The notes under the pieces are model-generated. The model was given only the letters and a program-made list of their open reading frames with translations, searched no databases and was not told the origin of the DNA. Below are positions 38,320 to 47,941 of a DNA stretch of 64,000 bases, piece after piece (the stretch's first letter is position 1; each line of letters opens with the position of its first letter). Made by a program: the position numbers and the translations under genes. This DNA is from Bacteroidota bacterium (GTDB lineage: Bacteria; Bacteroidota; Bacteroidia; Bacteroidales; Paludibacteraceae): positions 1 through 64,000 of the forward strand of contig JAFNAV010000001.1 in NCBI GenBank assembly GCA_017860345.1. The letters run 5' to 3'.

Positions 38320-39522
38320 CTATCTGACAGTTCGTCCGGGATACACTTCGAGCGCTTTTTGAAGTACGATAAGCGCTTTTTTCAAATCCTCTTTATCAAG
38401 CACGTAGGCAATGCGCACCTCGTCACGGCCGGCACCTTCCACGGTATAAAAACCCGAGGCAGGAGCCATCATTACCGTCTGACCTTCGTACTCGAAATCG
38501 GATAGTAACCAGGCACAAAATCTGTCGGCATCGTCTATTGGCAAACGGGCTACCGTGTAAAATGCACCCATCGGTATAGGCGAGTATACTCCCTGAATAC
38601 GGTTTAGCCCGTCGATCAAAAACTTACGCCTTTCCACATATTCGTTGTACATATCCAGCATATATTCTGCCGAAGTATTCATGGCAGCTTCGGAAGCTAT
38701 TTGTCCCAAAAGCGGTGGACTTAAGCGTGCCTGACAAAACTTCATCACGTTTTTACGCACCTCCTTATTTTTAGTCACCAGAGTACCAATACGCACACCG
38801 GTCATACTGTAACGTTTCGAAACAGAATCGATAAGCACAACATTTTCTTCGATATTATCCAAATGAAAAGCCGATATATAAGGAGCTCCAGTGTAGCAGA
38901 ACTCGCGATAAACCTCATCGGAAAACAAATAAAGGTCGTACTTTTTCACCAAATCCCGTATTTTATTCATTTCGGAGCGGGTATACAAATATCCGGTCGG
39001 ATTGTTGGGATTGCAAATTAAAATGCCTTTGGTACGTGGGGAAATAAGCTCTTCAAACTTTTCGATTGGGGGCAGCGAAAAGCCCTCTTCTATCGAAGAT
39101 AATACCGGACGAACAACAGCTCCGGCGCCTATGGCAAATGCAGTATAATTGGCGTACGCCGGCTCGGGAACAATAATCTCATCACCCGGATCAAGGCAAC
39201 TCATAAATGCAAAATTCACTGCTTCGGAGCCTCCTGTGGTAACAATAATATCCTCCTCGGTAACATCGATATTAAATGTATGATAATAAGCTGCCAGTTT
39301 GCTTTTCAGGCTTTTAATGCCATCGCTCGGACTATATTCCAGCACTGTACGATCGATATTGCGTATCGCGTCCATCGCCACCTGAGGAGTTTTCAAATCG
39401 GGCTGACCGATATTAAGGTGGTACACTTTGATTCCCCGGGCCTTAGCCTTGTCTGATAACGGAACCAACTTACGGATAGGTGATTCGGGCATTGCCTGCC
39501 CTCGTTGCGACGTGTGTGGCAT
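38320..39522 (-). CDS. Class I/II pyridoxal-phosphate aminotransferase (aspartate aminotransferase-like)
   Basis: Fold-type I aminotransferase of 400 residues. The PLP lysine is Lys236 in DSVSKRYSMTGVRIG. NPNNPTG (about 171-177), SDEVYREF (about 201) and the N-terminal HLNIGQPD mark the aspartate/aromatic transaminase group. The likely role is aspartate aminotransferase in amino-acid metabolism; substrate specificity cannot be read from the sequence. It lies 60 bases upstream of the permease gene on the same strand. Confidence 0.9.
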   Translation of the reverse strand: MPHTSQRGQAMPESPIRKLVPLSDKAKARGIKVYHLNIGQPDLKTPQVAMDAIRNIDRTVLEYSPSDGIKSLKSKLAAYYHTFNIDVTEEDIIVTTGGSEAVNFAFMSCLDPGDEIIVPEPAYANYTAFAIGAGAVVRPVLSSIEEGFSLPPIEKFEELISPRTKGILICNPNNPTGYLYTRSEMNKIRDLVKKYDLYLFSDEVYREFCYTGAPYISAFHLDNIEENVVLIDSVSKRYSMTGVRIGTLVTKNKEVRKNVMKFCQARLSPPLLGQIASEAAMNTSAEYMLDMYNEYVERRKFLIDGLNRIQGVYSPIPMGAFYTVARLPIDDADRFCAWLLSDFEYEGQTVMMAPASGFYTVEGAGRDEVRIAYVLDKEDLKKALIVLQKALEVYPGRTVR

Positions 39523-39698
39523 TTTAGTTCTTAATTAAATCTTTGTATTCTGTTTTATTTTGTTACCTAAAAGGCAATAATATTTTCATTTTGAGTTGCA
39601 AAATTAATGAAATAAACCCGGATATGCTAATAATCTTTATGTTTTTAGCGCTTATCACCGGCTTATTGTGGGTACTGAAAAACAAAAAATGTACTGCC

Positions 39699-40667
39699 TT
39701 AAACGTATACTTCGAGTAATGTGGTTTGGGCATCAGGTATAAGCCCTACTTCATTGATAGCAGCCGGCACAAGTATTGTGTCGCCTTTGTTCACCACCGT
39801 TTTCTCGCCATTGCACTCAATTACAAAACCGCCCTCCAAACACATATATGCAATGAACGAATCCAGATTACCATAATTACGGGTGAGCGGCTGGTCAAAC
39901 TTAATCATATTAGTGGTAAAATAGTCACAGCTAACCAAATGAGTTATTTCGTTGAGCTCGGCCTGATAAGGAGTTTTAGGGTTGGTGGCTGCCGAAAAAT
40001 TAATTGCATCCAGTGCCTGCTCTGTGTGCAACTCGCGTTCATTACCCTGATCATCAGTCCGCTTATAGTCGTAAATCCGGTAGGTAATATCACTGCTTTG
40101 TTGAATTTCGGCCACTACAACTCCTTTACCTATTGCATGTACCAATCCGGCAGGGATAAAGAACACGTCTCCTTTTTTAACCGGTACGTTTTGCAAAAGT
40201 TCCTCAATACTATCACTTTCGAGTGCATCCAAATATTCATCGCGGTCGCAGTCTTTAGTAAAACCGATAATTAGTCCGGCACCCGGCTCGGCATCTACTA
40301 CATACCACATCTCTGTTTTTCCGAACGAGTTGTGACGTTCCGCAGCCATCTCGTCGCCGGGATGCACCTGAATCGAAAGATTTTCGTTGGCATCAATCAG
40401 TTTAAACAGCAACGGGAATGACAACCCAAACTTATCATAAACCTTATCGCCTACCAAATCGCCCATATAAATTTCTATCAGCTCAGTCAGATTGTTTCCG
40501 GCCAAAAAACCGTTAGTAACCACCGATTCGTCGTTTTCGTAGCCCGATAATTCCCAACTTTCGCCCAGCTTATCCGAGTCGGTTTCTTTGCCAAATATTT
40601 GCTGAAGTTTGGTTCCACCCCATATTTTTTCCTTCAGTACCGGTTTGAATTTTAATGGATACAGCAT
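39699..40667 (-). CDS. manA: Mannose-6-phosphate isomerase, class I
   Basis: Zinc cupin enzyme interconverting mannose-6-P and fructose-6-P. Metal-site blocks are visible: IQVHPGDE, KTEMWYV, FIPAGLVHAIG and a late TILVPAAINEVGL. The length of 322 residues fits the short Bacillus-type form. It stands alone between the aminotransferase and galE genes, both on the same strand. Confidence 0.92.
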   Translation of the reverse strand: MLYPLKFKPVLKEKIWGGTKLQQIFGKETDSDKLGESWELSGYENDESVVTNGFLAGNNLTELIEIYMGDLVGDKVYDKFGLSFPLLFKLIDANENLSIQVHPGDEMAAERHNSFGKTEMWYVVDAEPGAGLIIGFTKDCDRDEYLDALESDSIEELLQNVPVKKGDVFFIPAGLVHAIGKGVVVAEIQQSSDITYRIYDYKRTDDQGNERELHTEQALDAINFSAATNPKTPYQAELNEITHLVSCDYFTTNMIKFDQPLTRNYGNLDSFIAYMCLEGGFVIECNGEKTVVNKGDTILVPAAINEVGLIPDAQTTLLEVYV

Positions 40668-40740
40668 ATTGATTTTATTTTTATTTTGATTTTTTGTTTT
40701 TTATAAGATACTCTCAATATCAGCCTTATACAAACTATAT

Positions 40741-40794
40741 AAAAAAAAGAGAACAATTAATAAGCACCAATTTCAGTTTTTATTAATTGTTCTC
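40741..40794 (-). terminator. Terminator after galE
   Basis: The 15-base arms 40749-40763 and 40780-40794 are perfect complements. On the minus strand they lead into a T-tract (A-run at 40741-40748). Confidence 0.82.
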
Positions 40795-40825
40795 CCAATA
40801 TTTCATGTATATTGAAAAACTGAAA

Positions 40826-41860
40826 TTATTCTTGTTTGGAGCGTTTCGCCAGATTTTGTTCCCACGCCCACGCACTTTCCAGTGTATCTTCCACCGACTC
40901 AGTAGCCGTCCAGCCCAATACATTATTTGCATACGACGGATCTGCCCACACTTTTTCAATATCACCTTCGCGACGACCCACTATAATGTGAGGCACTTTT
41001 ACGCCATTCACCTTTTCAAATGTATTCAGTATTTCCAGTACCGACAAACCTCTGCCTGTTCCCAGATTAAAGGTTTCCACATTACTTGCATTTTGGTTAT
41101 CAATCAATCTTTTTACAGCCACCACATGCGCTTTGGCCAAGTCTACCACATTGATATAATCCCTGATACACGAACCGTCAGGCGTATTATAGTCGTCGCC
41201 AAATACCTGCAGTTGTTTACGCAGACCTATAGCAGTTTGCGTTACAAACGGCAGTAAGTTATTGGGCACTCCGTTGGGCAGCTCCCCAATTTCGGCCGAG
41301 GGATGAGCTCCAATGGGATTAAAATACCTAAGTATGATACTTTTATAGCACGGATTGGCATAAATAGTATCTCTGATAATTTCCTCACCTACCTGCTTGG
41401 TATTAGCGTAAGGAGAGAGAGCCGGTTTAACCGGAGCATTTTCGGTAACCGGTAAAATATCGGGCTGCCCATACACAGTGCACGACGACGAGAACACAAA
41501 GTTTTTAATCTTGTGAATCGGCATCAATTGAAGTACATTGATAAGCGACACCAGATTATTTCTGTAGTACAGCAAAGGTTTTTCAACCGACTCGCCTACA
41601 GCCTTGCTCGCCGCAAAATGTATAATAGCCTGAATATCATTATATTTTTCAAACATTCTGTCCATGCTTACATAATCCACGCAATCAATATTCTCGAAAG
41701 CCGGACGAATGCCTGTAATTTTTTCTATCCCATTCAGGACTTCAATATTAGAGTTGGATAAATTATCAACAATAACAACTTCAAAACCTTCGTTTTGCAG
41801 CTCTACCACCGTATGCGAACCAATATAGCCGGTTCCACCTGTTACTAAAATTTTTGCCAT
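40826..41860 (-). CDS. galE: UDP-glucose 4-epimerase
   Basis: Extended SDR enzyme interconverting UDP-glucose and UDP-galactose. The NAD motif is GGTGYIGSH (about 8-16), the catalytic region SSSCTVYG with YANTK follows, and the C-terminal substrate part has NLGTGRGLSVLE and GRREGD. At 344 residues it has normal length. It lies 9 bases after the nucleotidyltransferase gene, so the pair is co-transcribed. Confidence 0.96.
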   Translation of the reverse strand: MAKILVTGGTGYIGSHTVVELQNEGFEVVIVDNLSNSNIEVLNGIEKITGIRPAFENIDCVDYVSMDRMFEKYNDIQAIIHFAASKAVGESVEKPLLYYRNNLVSLINVLQLMPIHKIKNFVFSSSCTVYGQPDILPVTENAPVKPALSPYANTKQVGEEIIRDTIYANPCYKSIILRYFNPIGAHPSAEIGELPNGVPNNLLPFVTQTAIGLRKQLQVFGDDYNTPDGSCIRDYINVVDLAKAHVVAVKRLIDNQNASNVETFNLGTGRGLSVLEILNTFEKVNGVKVPHIIVGRREGDIEKVWADPSYANNVLGWTATESVEDTLESAWAWEQNLAKRSKQE

Positions 41861-41869
41861 AAAGAAATT

Positions 41870-42775
41870 TTATTTAAATAACTGGTTTGGATATACACCC
41901 TTGCGAATCAGTTCATTGATTTTAAGCACTACCTGAGGACGGTCTTCGGCGTAGGTTACCCCAAACCATTTTGACGTAGTATCAAGAACCTTACACGAAG
42001 CCGTTTTCTCAACGATCAGATTGTTAACCGCCAACGGTATGTAAAACTCCGACTTCAGCTTATCGCCATGTTCGGTCAGAAACTGTTTAAAATAAGCCAG
42101 CGAATAATCAAAATAATCGGGTGTGAAGCCCCACATATTCATAGACACAGGAGTATTAGCCGGAATTGTAACCTCCTCGCCTTTTTCATCAAGATAAACA
42201 ATAGCACCGCTTTTTTCCTCAATATGAGTGCGTTCAACTACGTTTTTCAAATAGCCGTTTTCATCAACTACACAAACTCCACGGCTAACCGATCCACTTT
42301 CGGACAAAGTATTGCCCACATGATATCCCACCATACAGTATTGGTTTTTTTTGCCGGCTACACTACGTAAAAAATCTGCCAGCACAGCAAATGACTCCTG
42401 TCCGTAAAAATCATCGGCATTAATTACAGCAAAAGGCTCCTTTATTACATCTTTTCCCATCAGTACAGCATGGTTTGTTCCCCATGGTTTTTCACGTTCC
42501 GGGTTGTAAGCAAATCCCTCGGGCACGCTGCTCACATCCTGAAAAACGATCTCAACATCAATAAGATTTTTAAACTTATTTACTACAACATCTTTAAAAT
42601 CAGCCTCAAAGCTTTTACGAATCACAAAAACCAGTTTTCCGAATCCGGCTTTTATCGCATCGTAAATAGAGTAATCCATAATTGTTTCGCCGTTGGGACC
42701 AAGTCCATCCAATTGCTTCAGTCCACCGTAGCGACTGCCCATGCCTGCTGCTAACACAAATAAAGTAGGTTTCAT
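41870..42775 (-). CDS. Sugar nucleotidyltransferase
   Basis: Nucleotidyltransferase of the NTP_transferase group, which makes NDP-sugars from sugar-1-phosphates. The signature FVLAAGMGSRYGGLKQLDGLGP holds the nucleotide loop, and INADDFYG holds the metal-binding aspartates. The length of 301 residues is usual. The tight coupling with galE suggests UDP- or similar sugar supply for envelope polysaccharide. The exact sugar is not clear. Confidence 0.85.
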   Translation of the reverse strand: MKPTLFVLAAGMGSRYGGLKQLDGLGPNGETIMDYSIYDAIKAGFGKLVFVIRKSFEADFKDVVVNKFKNLIDVEIVFQDVSSVPEGFAYNPEREKPWGTNHAVLMGKDVIKEPFAVINADDFYGQESFAVLADFLRSVAGKKNQYCMVGYHVGNTLSESGSVSRGVCVVDENGYLKNVVERTHIEEKSGAIVYLDEKGEEVTIPANTPVSMNMWGFTPDYFDYSLAYFKQFLTEHGDKLKSEFYIPLAVNNLIVEKTASCKVLDTTSKWFGVTYAEDRPQVVLKINELIRKGVYPNQLFK

Positions 42776-42952
42776 AAAAATTAATTTAGTTTGAGGCGCA
42801 AAATTACGTAATTGTTTTGAAATAGTAAATTAATTCCGTGAGCATTTTTATCAGACCTACTATCGATTCATTTTATTCACATTTTTAATCAGGCAATCAA
42901 TATTGTTGATAACTCCTGCCAGTGATAAAATAATGGTTGATATATTTATTTC

Positions 42953-42960
42953 TATCTTTG
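42953..42960 (+). promoter_or_regulatory. -7 box of the M15-like gene
   Basis: TATCTTTG matches TAnnTTTG and lies 24 bases before ATG 42985. It falls inside a longer TTG-started frame (42937), which argues that 42985 is the true start. Confidence 0.6.
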
Positions 42961-42984
42961 TGTGCTATAACAGTTATATTATAT

Positions 42985-43752
42985 ATGCAAAAAATATTTC
43001 TACGTCTGCAGAGGCACACCATTCTGTACATATTCATAGGGCTTACATTTCTCTCATCTATATTTATATACCTGATTACCAAATACAAAGAGCCAATTAA
43101 GGAGGAAAGCACATATACAAATTGCAATCAAAAACTACATGCCAGCGCTCCCATACAACCAAGCAGTGTACTGAATGATAAAAACGACATCCAACTGCTT
43201 CATGCTCAAACCAACGGACTGAAAGAGCCCTTTGCAACCAATGCCGCATTCGACAGCCTGATAACATTAATGGTACTAAGACACGAGCTTGTTGAACTGA
43301 AAGACAGCCGTTTGTACCATCTGAAATCGTTGAAACACTCGCACCCATACCTTATTCCCGAAGCGGTAGATATGGTGAACGAGATAGCTTTTCGTTTTCA
43401 GAAAAAACTTCAGGACAAAAAGCTGGGAAATTATTGCTTTTTCCTTACATCGTTGTTGCGGACTGTAGAAACTCAGGACAAACTCAGCAAACGAAATGGT
43501 AACGCCACCGACCATACTGCTCATTACTACGGCACCACAGTAGATATATCGTACAAACACTTTTACAACCTGGATACCGACTCCATAACACCAAGCTGGG
43601 AGGTGCTTCAGGAACTCACAAAAACGCTGATAGAAATGCGCGAGGACTGTAAAATACTGGCTGTTAGAGAACGTAAACAATCGTGCTTTCATATCACCGT
43701 AGTAGTTTGCAAGCCCGACACTGCCGAAAACAAACGAAGAATTTCATTTTAG
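42985..43752 (+). CDS. Membrane-anchored peptidase M15-like protein (DUF5715-like)
   Basis: Protein of 255 residues starting MQKIFLRLQRH with one N-terminal membrane span (about 13-31). A periplasmic domain carries the M15/VanY-like metal motif [ST]-x-H-x-x-G-x-x-x-D as Thr178, His180, Gly183 and Asp187, and a later His236 in CFHITVV. TSLLRTVETQDKL precedes it. This supports a zinc D,D-carboxypeptidase-type fold acting on peptidoglycan peptides, inferred rather than proven. It may match family DUF5715. It is monocistronic and divergent from the nucleotidyltransferase gene. Confidence 0.72.
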   Translation: MQKIFLRLQRHTILYIFIGLTFLSSIFIYLITKYKEPIKEESTYTNCNQKLHASAPIQPSSVLNDKNDIQLLHAQTNGLKEPFATNAAFDSLITLMVLRHELVELKDSRLYHLKSLKHSHPYLIPEAVDMVNEIAFRFQKKLQDKKLGNYCFFLTSLLRTVETQDKLSKRNGNATDHTAHYYGTTVDISYKHFYNLDTDSITPSWEVLQELTKTLIEMREDCKILAVRERKQSCFHITVVVCKPDTAENKRRISF

Positions 43753-43862
43753 ACCTTTACCTCATTGTTAGTTTTTTTTCTTAATCAGGATACTAACGCT
43801 TTTTTATTTCATTTACATTAAAAAAACACAGATTTATCGATACCGGATTTAATTTTTTTCAT

Positions 43863-43870
43863 TACTTTTG
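43863..43870 (+). promoter_or_regulatory. -7 box of tRNA-Lys
   Basis: TACTTTTG fits TAnnTTTG and lies 30 bases before the mature tRNA end. The -33 element is not clear. Confidence 0.5.
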
Positions 43871-43900
43871 CAACCGCAATTCATAAAAATTCTCATCTCT

Positions 43901-43973
43901 GACTTAGTAGCTCAGTTGGTAGAGCAACAGACTCTTAATCTGTGGGTCGAGGGTTCGAACCCCTCCTGGGTCA
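43901..43973 (+). tRNA. tRNA-Lys (anticodon CTT)
   Basis: The acceptor arm GACTTAG pairs with CTGGGTC (two G-T pairs), the D-arm is GCTC/GAGC, the anticodon stem ACAGA/TCTGT encloses loop CTCTTAA giving anticodon CTT, and the T-arm GAGGG/CCCTC encloses TTCGAAC. The discriminator base is A43973, and CCA is not fully encoded. It lies directly upstream of the dapF-dapL genes. Confidence 0.97.
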
Positions 43974-43974
43974 C

Positions 43975-44008
43975 AAAAGACGATTGGTAATACGGTCGTC
44001 TTTTTTTT
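43975..44008 (+). terminator. Terminator of tRNA-Lys
   Basis: AAAAGACGA (43975-43983) pairs with TCGTCTTTT (43996-44004), followed by further T residues to 44008. Confidence 0.8.
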
Positions 44009-44166
44009 GCGTTATACCCACACCTATAAATATCAAACCATCACAAAAAAGGCTGTATTTATTAATATATAATCAACATATGCGCCATTAAATTAAAAAC
44101 AGTCACTTCTTGTCTGTTTTCAAGAATCTGACATCCAACCGCAAAAGATATATCATTTTTAATATA

Positions 44167-44174
44167 TATTTTTG
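44167..44174 (+). promoter_or_regulatory. -7 box of dapF
   Basis: TATTTTTG fits TAnnTTTG, 36 bases before ATG 44210. No convincing -33 element. Confidence 0.5.
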
Positions 44175-44209
44175 TGGACTAAAACAGAAATAAAACATTG
44201 AATTATAAC

Positions 44210-45043
44210 ATGAAATTCACTAAAATGCACGGAACCGGCAACGATTACATCTATGTAAACGGTTTCAGCGAAACAATAGAAGACCCGGTAGCCTTCTCCA
44301 TTAAATACAGCGACCGGCACAAGGGCATCGGATCCGACGGATTAGTCATTATCATGCCTTCTGAAAGCTGCGACTTCAAAATGCGCATGTTCAATGCCGA
44401 TGGTTCTGAGTCGGAAATGTGTGGCAATGCTTCGCGTTGCATAGGTAAATATGTATACGACAAAGGATTAACCACCAAAACTTCTGTAACACTCGAAACT
44501 CTGGCGGGCGTTAAAGTATTGCAATTATTTATTGACAGCAACAACAAAGTAGAAAAAGTAACCGTAGATATGGGCGAACCTATACTCGACGCAACGCTTA
44601 TACCCACAACTTTTGCGCAATCCAGGGTAATAAACGAACCGGTAACATTCGCCCCGGAGCTACAATATAATATTACTACAGTATCGATGGGCAACCCACA
44701 TGCCGTTATTTATCTGAAAGATATACATTTGCTCGATTTACCCAAAATTGGCCCGGTTATTGAAAACGCAGCCATTTTTCCGCGTCGTACCAATACCGAA
44801 TTTATTGAAGTTGTAACCGATAATCATATTAAAATGCGGGTATGGGAACGTGGCTCGGGCGAAACTCAGGCTTGCGGCACCGGCGCCTGCGCAGCTGTAG
44901 TATCGGGAGTGCTCAATGGATTAAATCAGCGCAAAACAACGGTAGAGCTTCTTGGTGGAGAACTAACCATTGAATGGAAAGAATCGGACAACCACGTTTA
45001 TCTGACCGGTAGCGCCACCACTGTTTTCGAAGGGGAAGTATAA
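44210..45043 (+). CDS. dapF: Diaminopimelate epimerase
   Basis: DapF converts LL- to meso-diaminopimelate. The two catalytic cysteines are Cys71 in EMCGNASRC and Cys222 in [12 protein letters not shown] 44210 ([12 protein letters not shown]) is preferred to a TTG 12 bases upstream. At 277 residues it has normal length. It precedes dapL by 163 bases, so the two steps after tetrahydrodipicolinate sit together. Confidence 0.97.
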   Translation: MKFTKMHGTGNDYIYVNGFSETIEDPVAFSIKYSDRHKGIGSDGLVIIMPSESCDFKMRMFNADGSESEMCGNASRCIGKYVYDKGLTTKTSVTLETLAGVKVLQLFIDSNNKVEKVTVDMGEPILDATLIPTTFAQSRVINEPVTFAPELQYNITTVSMGNPHAVIYLKDIHLLDLPKIGPVIENAAIFPRRTNTEFIEVVTDNHIKMRVWERGSGETQACGTGACAAVVSGVLNGLNQRKTTVELLGGELTIEWKESDNHVYLTGSATTVFEGEV

Positions 45044-45206
45044 ATCAACAAAAGATTAAGAAAAACTTCCTAAGACCGAATCAAACCAAACATTTTGCAC
45101 AAATTGCCCTTATATCATTTTTAAGCAACTAAGGGTAAAATATAAATTTAAACAACACTAACTTTACTCTTCGCCCACAGGGACCAAGAGTAGACACAAC
45201 TAAATT

Positions 45207-46430
45207 ATGGCAACAATAAACGATAATTTCATCAAAATTCCTGCAACTTACCTTTTTTCTGAAATAGCAAAACGGGTTGCTCAGCACAAAGAAGCTAACC
45301 CCAACGCCAAAGTTATACGTATGGGTATTGGCGATGTAAGCCTTCCCCTGCCCGATGCGGCTGTCGATGCAATGATTAAAGCCGCCGAAGAACAAAGACA
45401 CGCCGAAACATTTCGCGGATACGGGCCTGAGCAGGGATACGCTTTTTTGAGAGATGCAATTGTGGAAAATGATTTTAAATCGAGAGGTCTGAGCATCGAT
45501 GCCGATGAGATATTTGTAAGCGATGGCGCCAAAAGCGATACCGGCAATATTGGCGACATTTTCAGCACCAACAACCGTGTAGCAATCACCGACCCAAGCT
45601 ATCCGGTATATGTCGACACCAATGCCATGGGAGGACGCGCAGGAGAACCCAATAATCAAAATGTATGGAGCAACCTTATTTATTTGCCTTGTAATGCCGA
45701 AAATAATTTTGTACCGCAACTTCCTCAGGAAAAAGCAGACCTGATATACCTTTGTTACCCCAACAACCCCACCGGCACCACCCTCACCAAAGCACAACTG
45801 AAAGTTTGGGTTGATTACGCCAAAGCCAACGGCTCGGTCATTTTGTTTGATGCTGCCTACGAAGCCTTTATAACCGAAGACGACGTACCACACAGCATTT
45901 ACGAAATAGAAGGAGCCAGCGAAGTAGCCATCGAATTCCGTAGTTTTTCAAAAACTGCCGGTTTCACAGGAACCCGGTGTGGTTACACAGTAGTACCCAA
46001 AGGCGTTACAGCTCTATCGGAATCGGGCGAAAAAGTACAACTCAACAAACTTTGGAACAGACGACACTCTACCAAGTTTAACGGCACATCGTATGTAGTA
46101 CAGCGCGCAGCCGAAGCCACATACAGTGCCGAAGGCAAGAAACAGGTAAAATCGCTGATTAGTTTCTACACAGAAAACGCCCGCATTATTCGTGAAGGAT
46201 TACAAAAAGCCGGCTATACCGTATACGGAGGCGTAAACGCACCTTACGTATGGGCAAAGGCCCCACAAGGCATGGGCAGTTGGGAATACTTTGATTACCT
46301 GCTGAAAGAAAAGAACATTGTGACAACTCCCGGAGCCGGATTTGGACTGAGTGGCGAAGGTTTTGTTCGCTTTTCAGCTTTCGGTAGTCGCGAGGACACC
46401 CTTGAAGCTATGAAACGATTGGAAAAATAA
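45207..46430 (+). CDS. dapL: LL-diaminopimelate aminotransferase
   Basis: DapL makes LL-diaminopimelate directly from tetrahydrodipicolinate and glutamate, bypassing the succinylase steps. The PLP lysine is Lys249 in [19 protein letters not shown] and the N-terminal [13 protein letters not shown] and IGDVSLPLP are characteristic. At 407 residues it has normal length. With dapA and dapF it shows the aminotransferase route. A strong hairpin terminator follows. Confidence 0.97.
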   Translation: MATINDNFIKIPATYLFSEIAKRVAQHKEANPNAKVIRMGIGDVSLPLPDAAVDAMIKAAEEQRHAETFRGYGPEQGYAFLRDAIVENDFKSRGLSIDADEIFVSDGAKSDTGNIGDIFSTNNRVAITDPSYPVYVDTNAMGGRAGEPNNQNVWSNLIYLPCNAENNFVPQLPQEKADLIYLCYPNNPTGTTLTKAQLKVWVDYAKANGSVILFDAAYEAFITEDDVPHSIYEIEGASEVAIEFRSFSKTAGFTGTRCGYTVVPKGVTALSESGEKVQLNKLWNRRHSTKFNGTSYVVQRAAEATYSAEGKKQVKSLISFYTENARIIREGLQKAGYTVYGGVNAPYVWAKAPQGMGSWEYFDYLLKEKNIVTTPGAGFGLSGEGFVRFSAFGSREDTLEAMKRLEK

Positions 46431-46450
46431 TCCACTCATACACATACAGT

Positions 46451-46498
46451 AAAAAAAATACCCGGAAGTTCCTGTTGGAACTTCCGGGTATTTTTTTT
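46451..46498. terminator. Strong bidirectional-type terminator after dapL
   Basis: The 22-base arms 46451-46472 and 46477-46498 are perfect complements with loop TGTT; the GC core is TACCCGGAAGTTCC, flanked by an A-run and a T-run of eight. The following stretch to 46869 is very AT-rich and holds only a putative promoter. Confidence 0.92.
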
Positions 46499-46737
46499 AC
46501 TCAAAAACAAGCAATTTGACATCTGAAAACATATTATCAAAAACATTTGCTATAAAAACAAGCTTAAATATCACAAAATGGAATCATAAAATAATTTAAA
46601 ATATCATTTTGATTTATTTTGAACGTTTTTAAATACTATTCATCATCAAAAAATACATTTTGCTTACAATGCGAAACCAGTAAAAAATAAAAAACAATAA
46701 AATGTCATATAATTTCTCATTTAAATATCTTTTTGCA

Positions 46738-46745
46738 TATCTTTG
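46738..46745 (+). promoter_or_regulatory. -7 box upstream of the nitrogen block
   Basis: TATCTTTG fits TAnnTTTG, 124 bases before the porin gene. The rest of the gap 46499-46869 is featureless AT-rich sequence. No convincing RpoN-type -24/-12 site was found. Confidence 0.5.
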
Positions 46746-46869
46746 CAGTGTATTTAAAAGCAATTTGATACATTTTTATTCCAAAACAAACAAACTTGGC
46801 AATAAGCATGTGATCAATAAAATAAAAAACATTCATTATTAATTTATTAATTTATAAAAATTTAGGTTT

Positions 46870-47520
46870 ATGAAAAAAGTGAAAATTTTAGCAGTAGTAT
46901 TAGTTGCTTTATTAGGTACAGCAAGCATTAAAGCTCAGGAATTCTCAGTAAATGCCGACGTAGTTAGTTCTTACGTATGGCGCGGTACAAAATACTCAGG
47001 TTTGTCAGTTCAGCCAACACTTCAATTCACAGCAGGTGGTTTCTCTATCGGCTCATGGGGTTCAGCCGGATTAGACGGATTCCTCGAAATGGACTTGTAC
47101 GCTAAATACGCATTTGGTTTTGGACTTTCTGTCGGATTAACTGATTATTATTATCCCGGAAGCGAATATTTCGACACAAGCAAAGAAACCGGAGCACATG
47201 GTTATGAAATCAATTTGGGTTATACCACAGGAGGACTTTCATTAGGAGCCAATTATATACTTAACGAAGCAGGTGGCGCACTGACTGCCGGAGGCGACAA
47301 ATACTTTGAACTTGGTTATGCTTTCAGCAAATTCAGCATTTTTGCAGGTGCAGGCGATGGATGGCATACACCTGACGGAAAATTTGCTTTGGTCAACGTT
47401 GGAGTAAGTGCTACTAAAGAAATCAAGGTAACCGACACATTCTCAGTACCTGTAAAAGTAAGCGCAATTTTAAATCCAAAAACAGAACAATACTATCTAG
47501 TAGCCGGGTTTACATTGTAA
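46870..47520 (+). CDS. TorF-family outer-membrane beta-barrel protein
   Basis: Outer-membrane protein of 216 residues with signal peptide MKKVKILAVVLVALLGTASIKAQ and an N-terminus FSVNADVVSSYVWRG typical of the TorF/Gcw_chp putative porins. Amphipathic strands alternate throughout, and the C-terminus ends in YYLVAGFTL, a classic barrel end with terminal hydrophobic residues. It is the first gene before PII and Amt, so passage of ammonium or small nitrogen compounds is inferred only from position. Confidence 0.8.
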   Translation: MKKVKILAVVLVALLGTASIKAQEFSVNADVVSSYVWRGTKYSGLSVQPTLQFTAGGFSIGSWGSAGLDGFLEMDLYAKYAFGFGLSVGLTDYYYPGSEYFDTSKETGAHGYEINLGYTTGGLSLGANYILNEAGGALTAGGDKYFELGYAFSKFSIFAGAGDGWHTPDGKFALVNVGVSATKEIKVTDTFSVPVKVSAILNPKTEQYYLVAGFTL

Positions 47521-47572
47521 ATAGTTCCAACCAACAAGACAAATATTTTTTAAAGCAAATAAAATATTTTTT

Positions 47573-47923
47573 ATGAAAAAAATTGAAGCAATTATCAGAA
47601 AGTCGCAGTTCGAAGAAGTTACCGACGCTTTACACGAAGCAGGCATCGACTTTTTCACATACTGGGATGTAACCGGTGTAGGAAATGAAAAAGCAGGAAA
47701 TATGATTTTCCGTGCTACAGTTTATGAAACCCGCTTGATCGAACGTCGTATCATATCATTTGTTTGCCGCGATAAATTTGTAGAAGCAGCAACTGAAGCG
47801 ATTGTAAAATCGGCACGCACAGGCGAAATGGGAGATGGCAAGATATTTATTTCAACCATCGACGAATCAGTACGCATACGTACCGGCGAAAAAGGACCAG
47901 AATCATTATACATTAAAGAATAA
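47573..47923 (+). CDS. PII nitrogen regulatory protein (first copy)
   Basis: PII trimer-forming signal protein of 116 residues, encoded 18 bases before amt as usual for GlnK. It has MKKIEAIIRKS at the start, B-loop TGEMGDGKIF and a C-loop RIRTGEKG. Tyr51 is present at the classic T-loop modification position (TVY). However, the T-loop is otherwise unlike E. coli: position 39 is Glu rather than Gln, and Arg58 replaces Lys58, both sites that contact 2-oxoglutarate. Binding of ATP should persist. Confidence 0.93.
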   Translation: MKKIEAIIRKSQFEEVTDALHEAGIDFFTYWDVTGVGNEKAGNMIFRATVYETRLIERRIISFVCRDKFVEAATEAIVKSARTGEMGDGKIFISTIDESVRIRTGEKGPESLYIKE

Positions 47924-47941
47924 TTAAAAACATTAGATATT

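Noticed and set aside
39624-39719. 31-codon frame encoding one hydrophobic stretch between the aminotransferase and manA genes
   Set aside because: It overlaps the antisense 3' end of manA, has no matching promoter and is too short to support.
42937-42984. Upstream TTG extension of the M15-like gene
   Set aside because: The promoter -7 box at 42953-42960 lies inside it, so it should not be transcribed.
45129-45893. 254-codon minus-strand frame overlapping dapL
   Set aside because: It lies antisense to a firm dapL gene and its sequence shows no family motif or start region.
46780-46830. Possible RpoN (-24/-12) promoter, TTGGCAATAAGCATG
   Set aside because: The spacing and the GC doublet do not match the GG-N10-GC rule.
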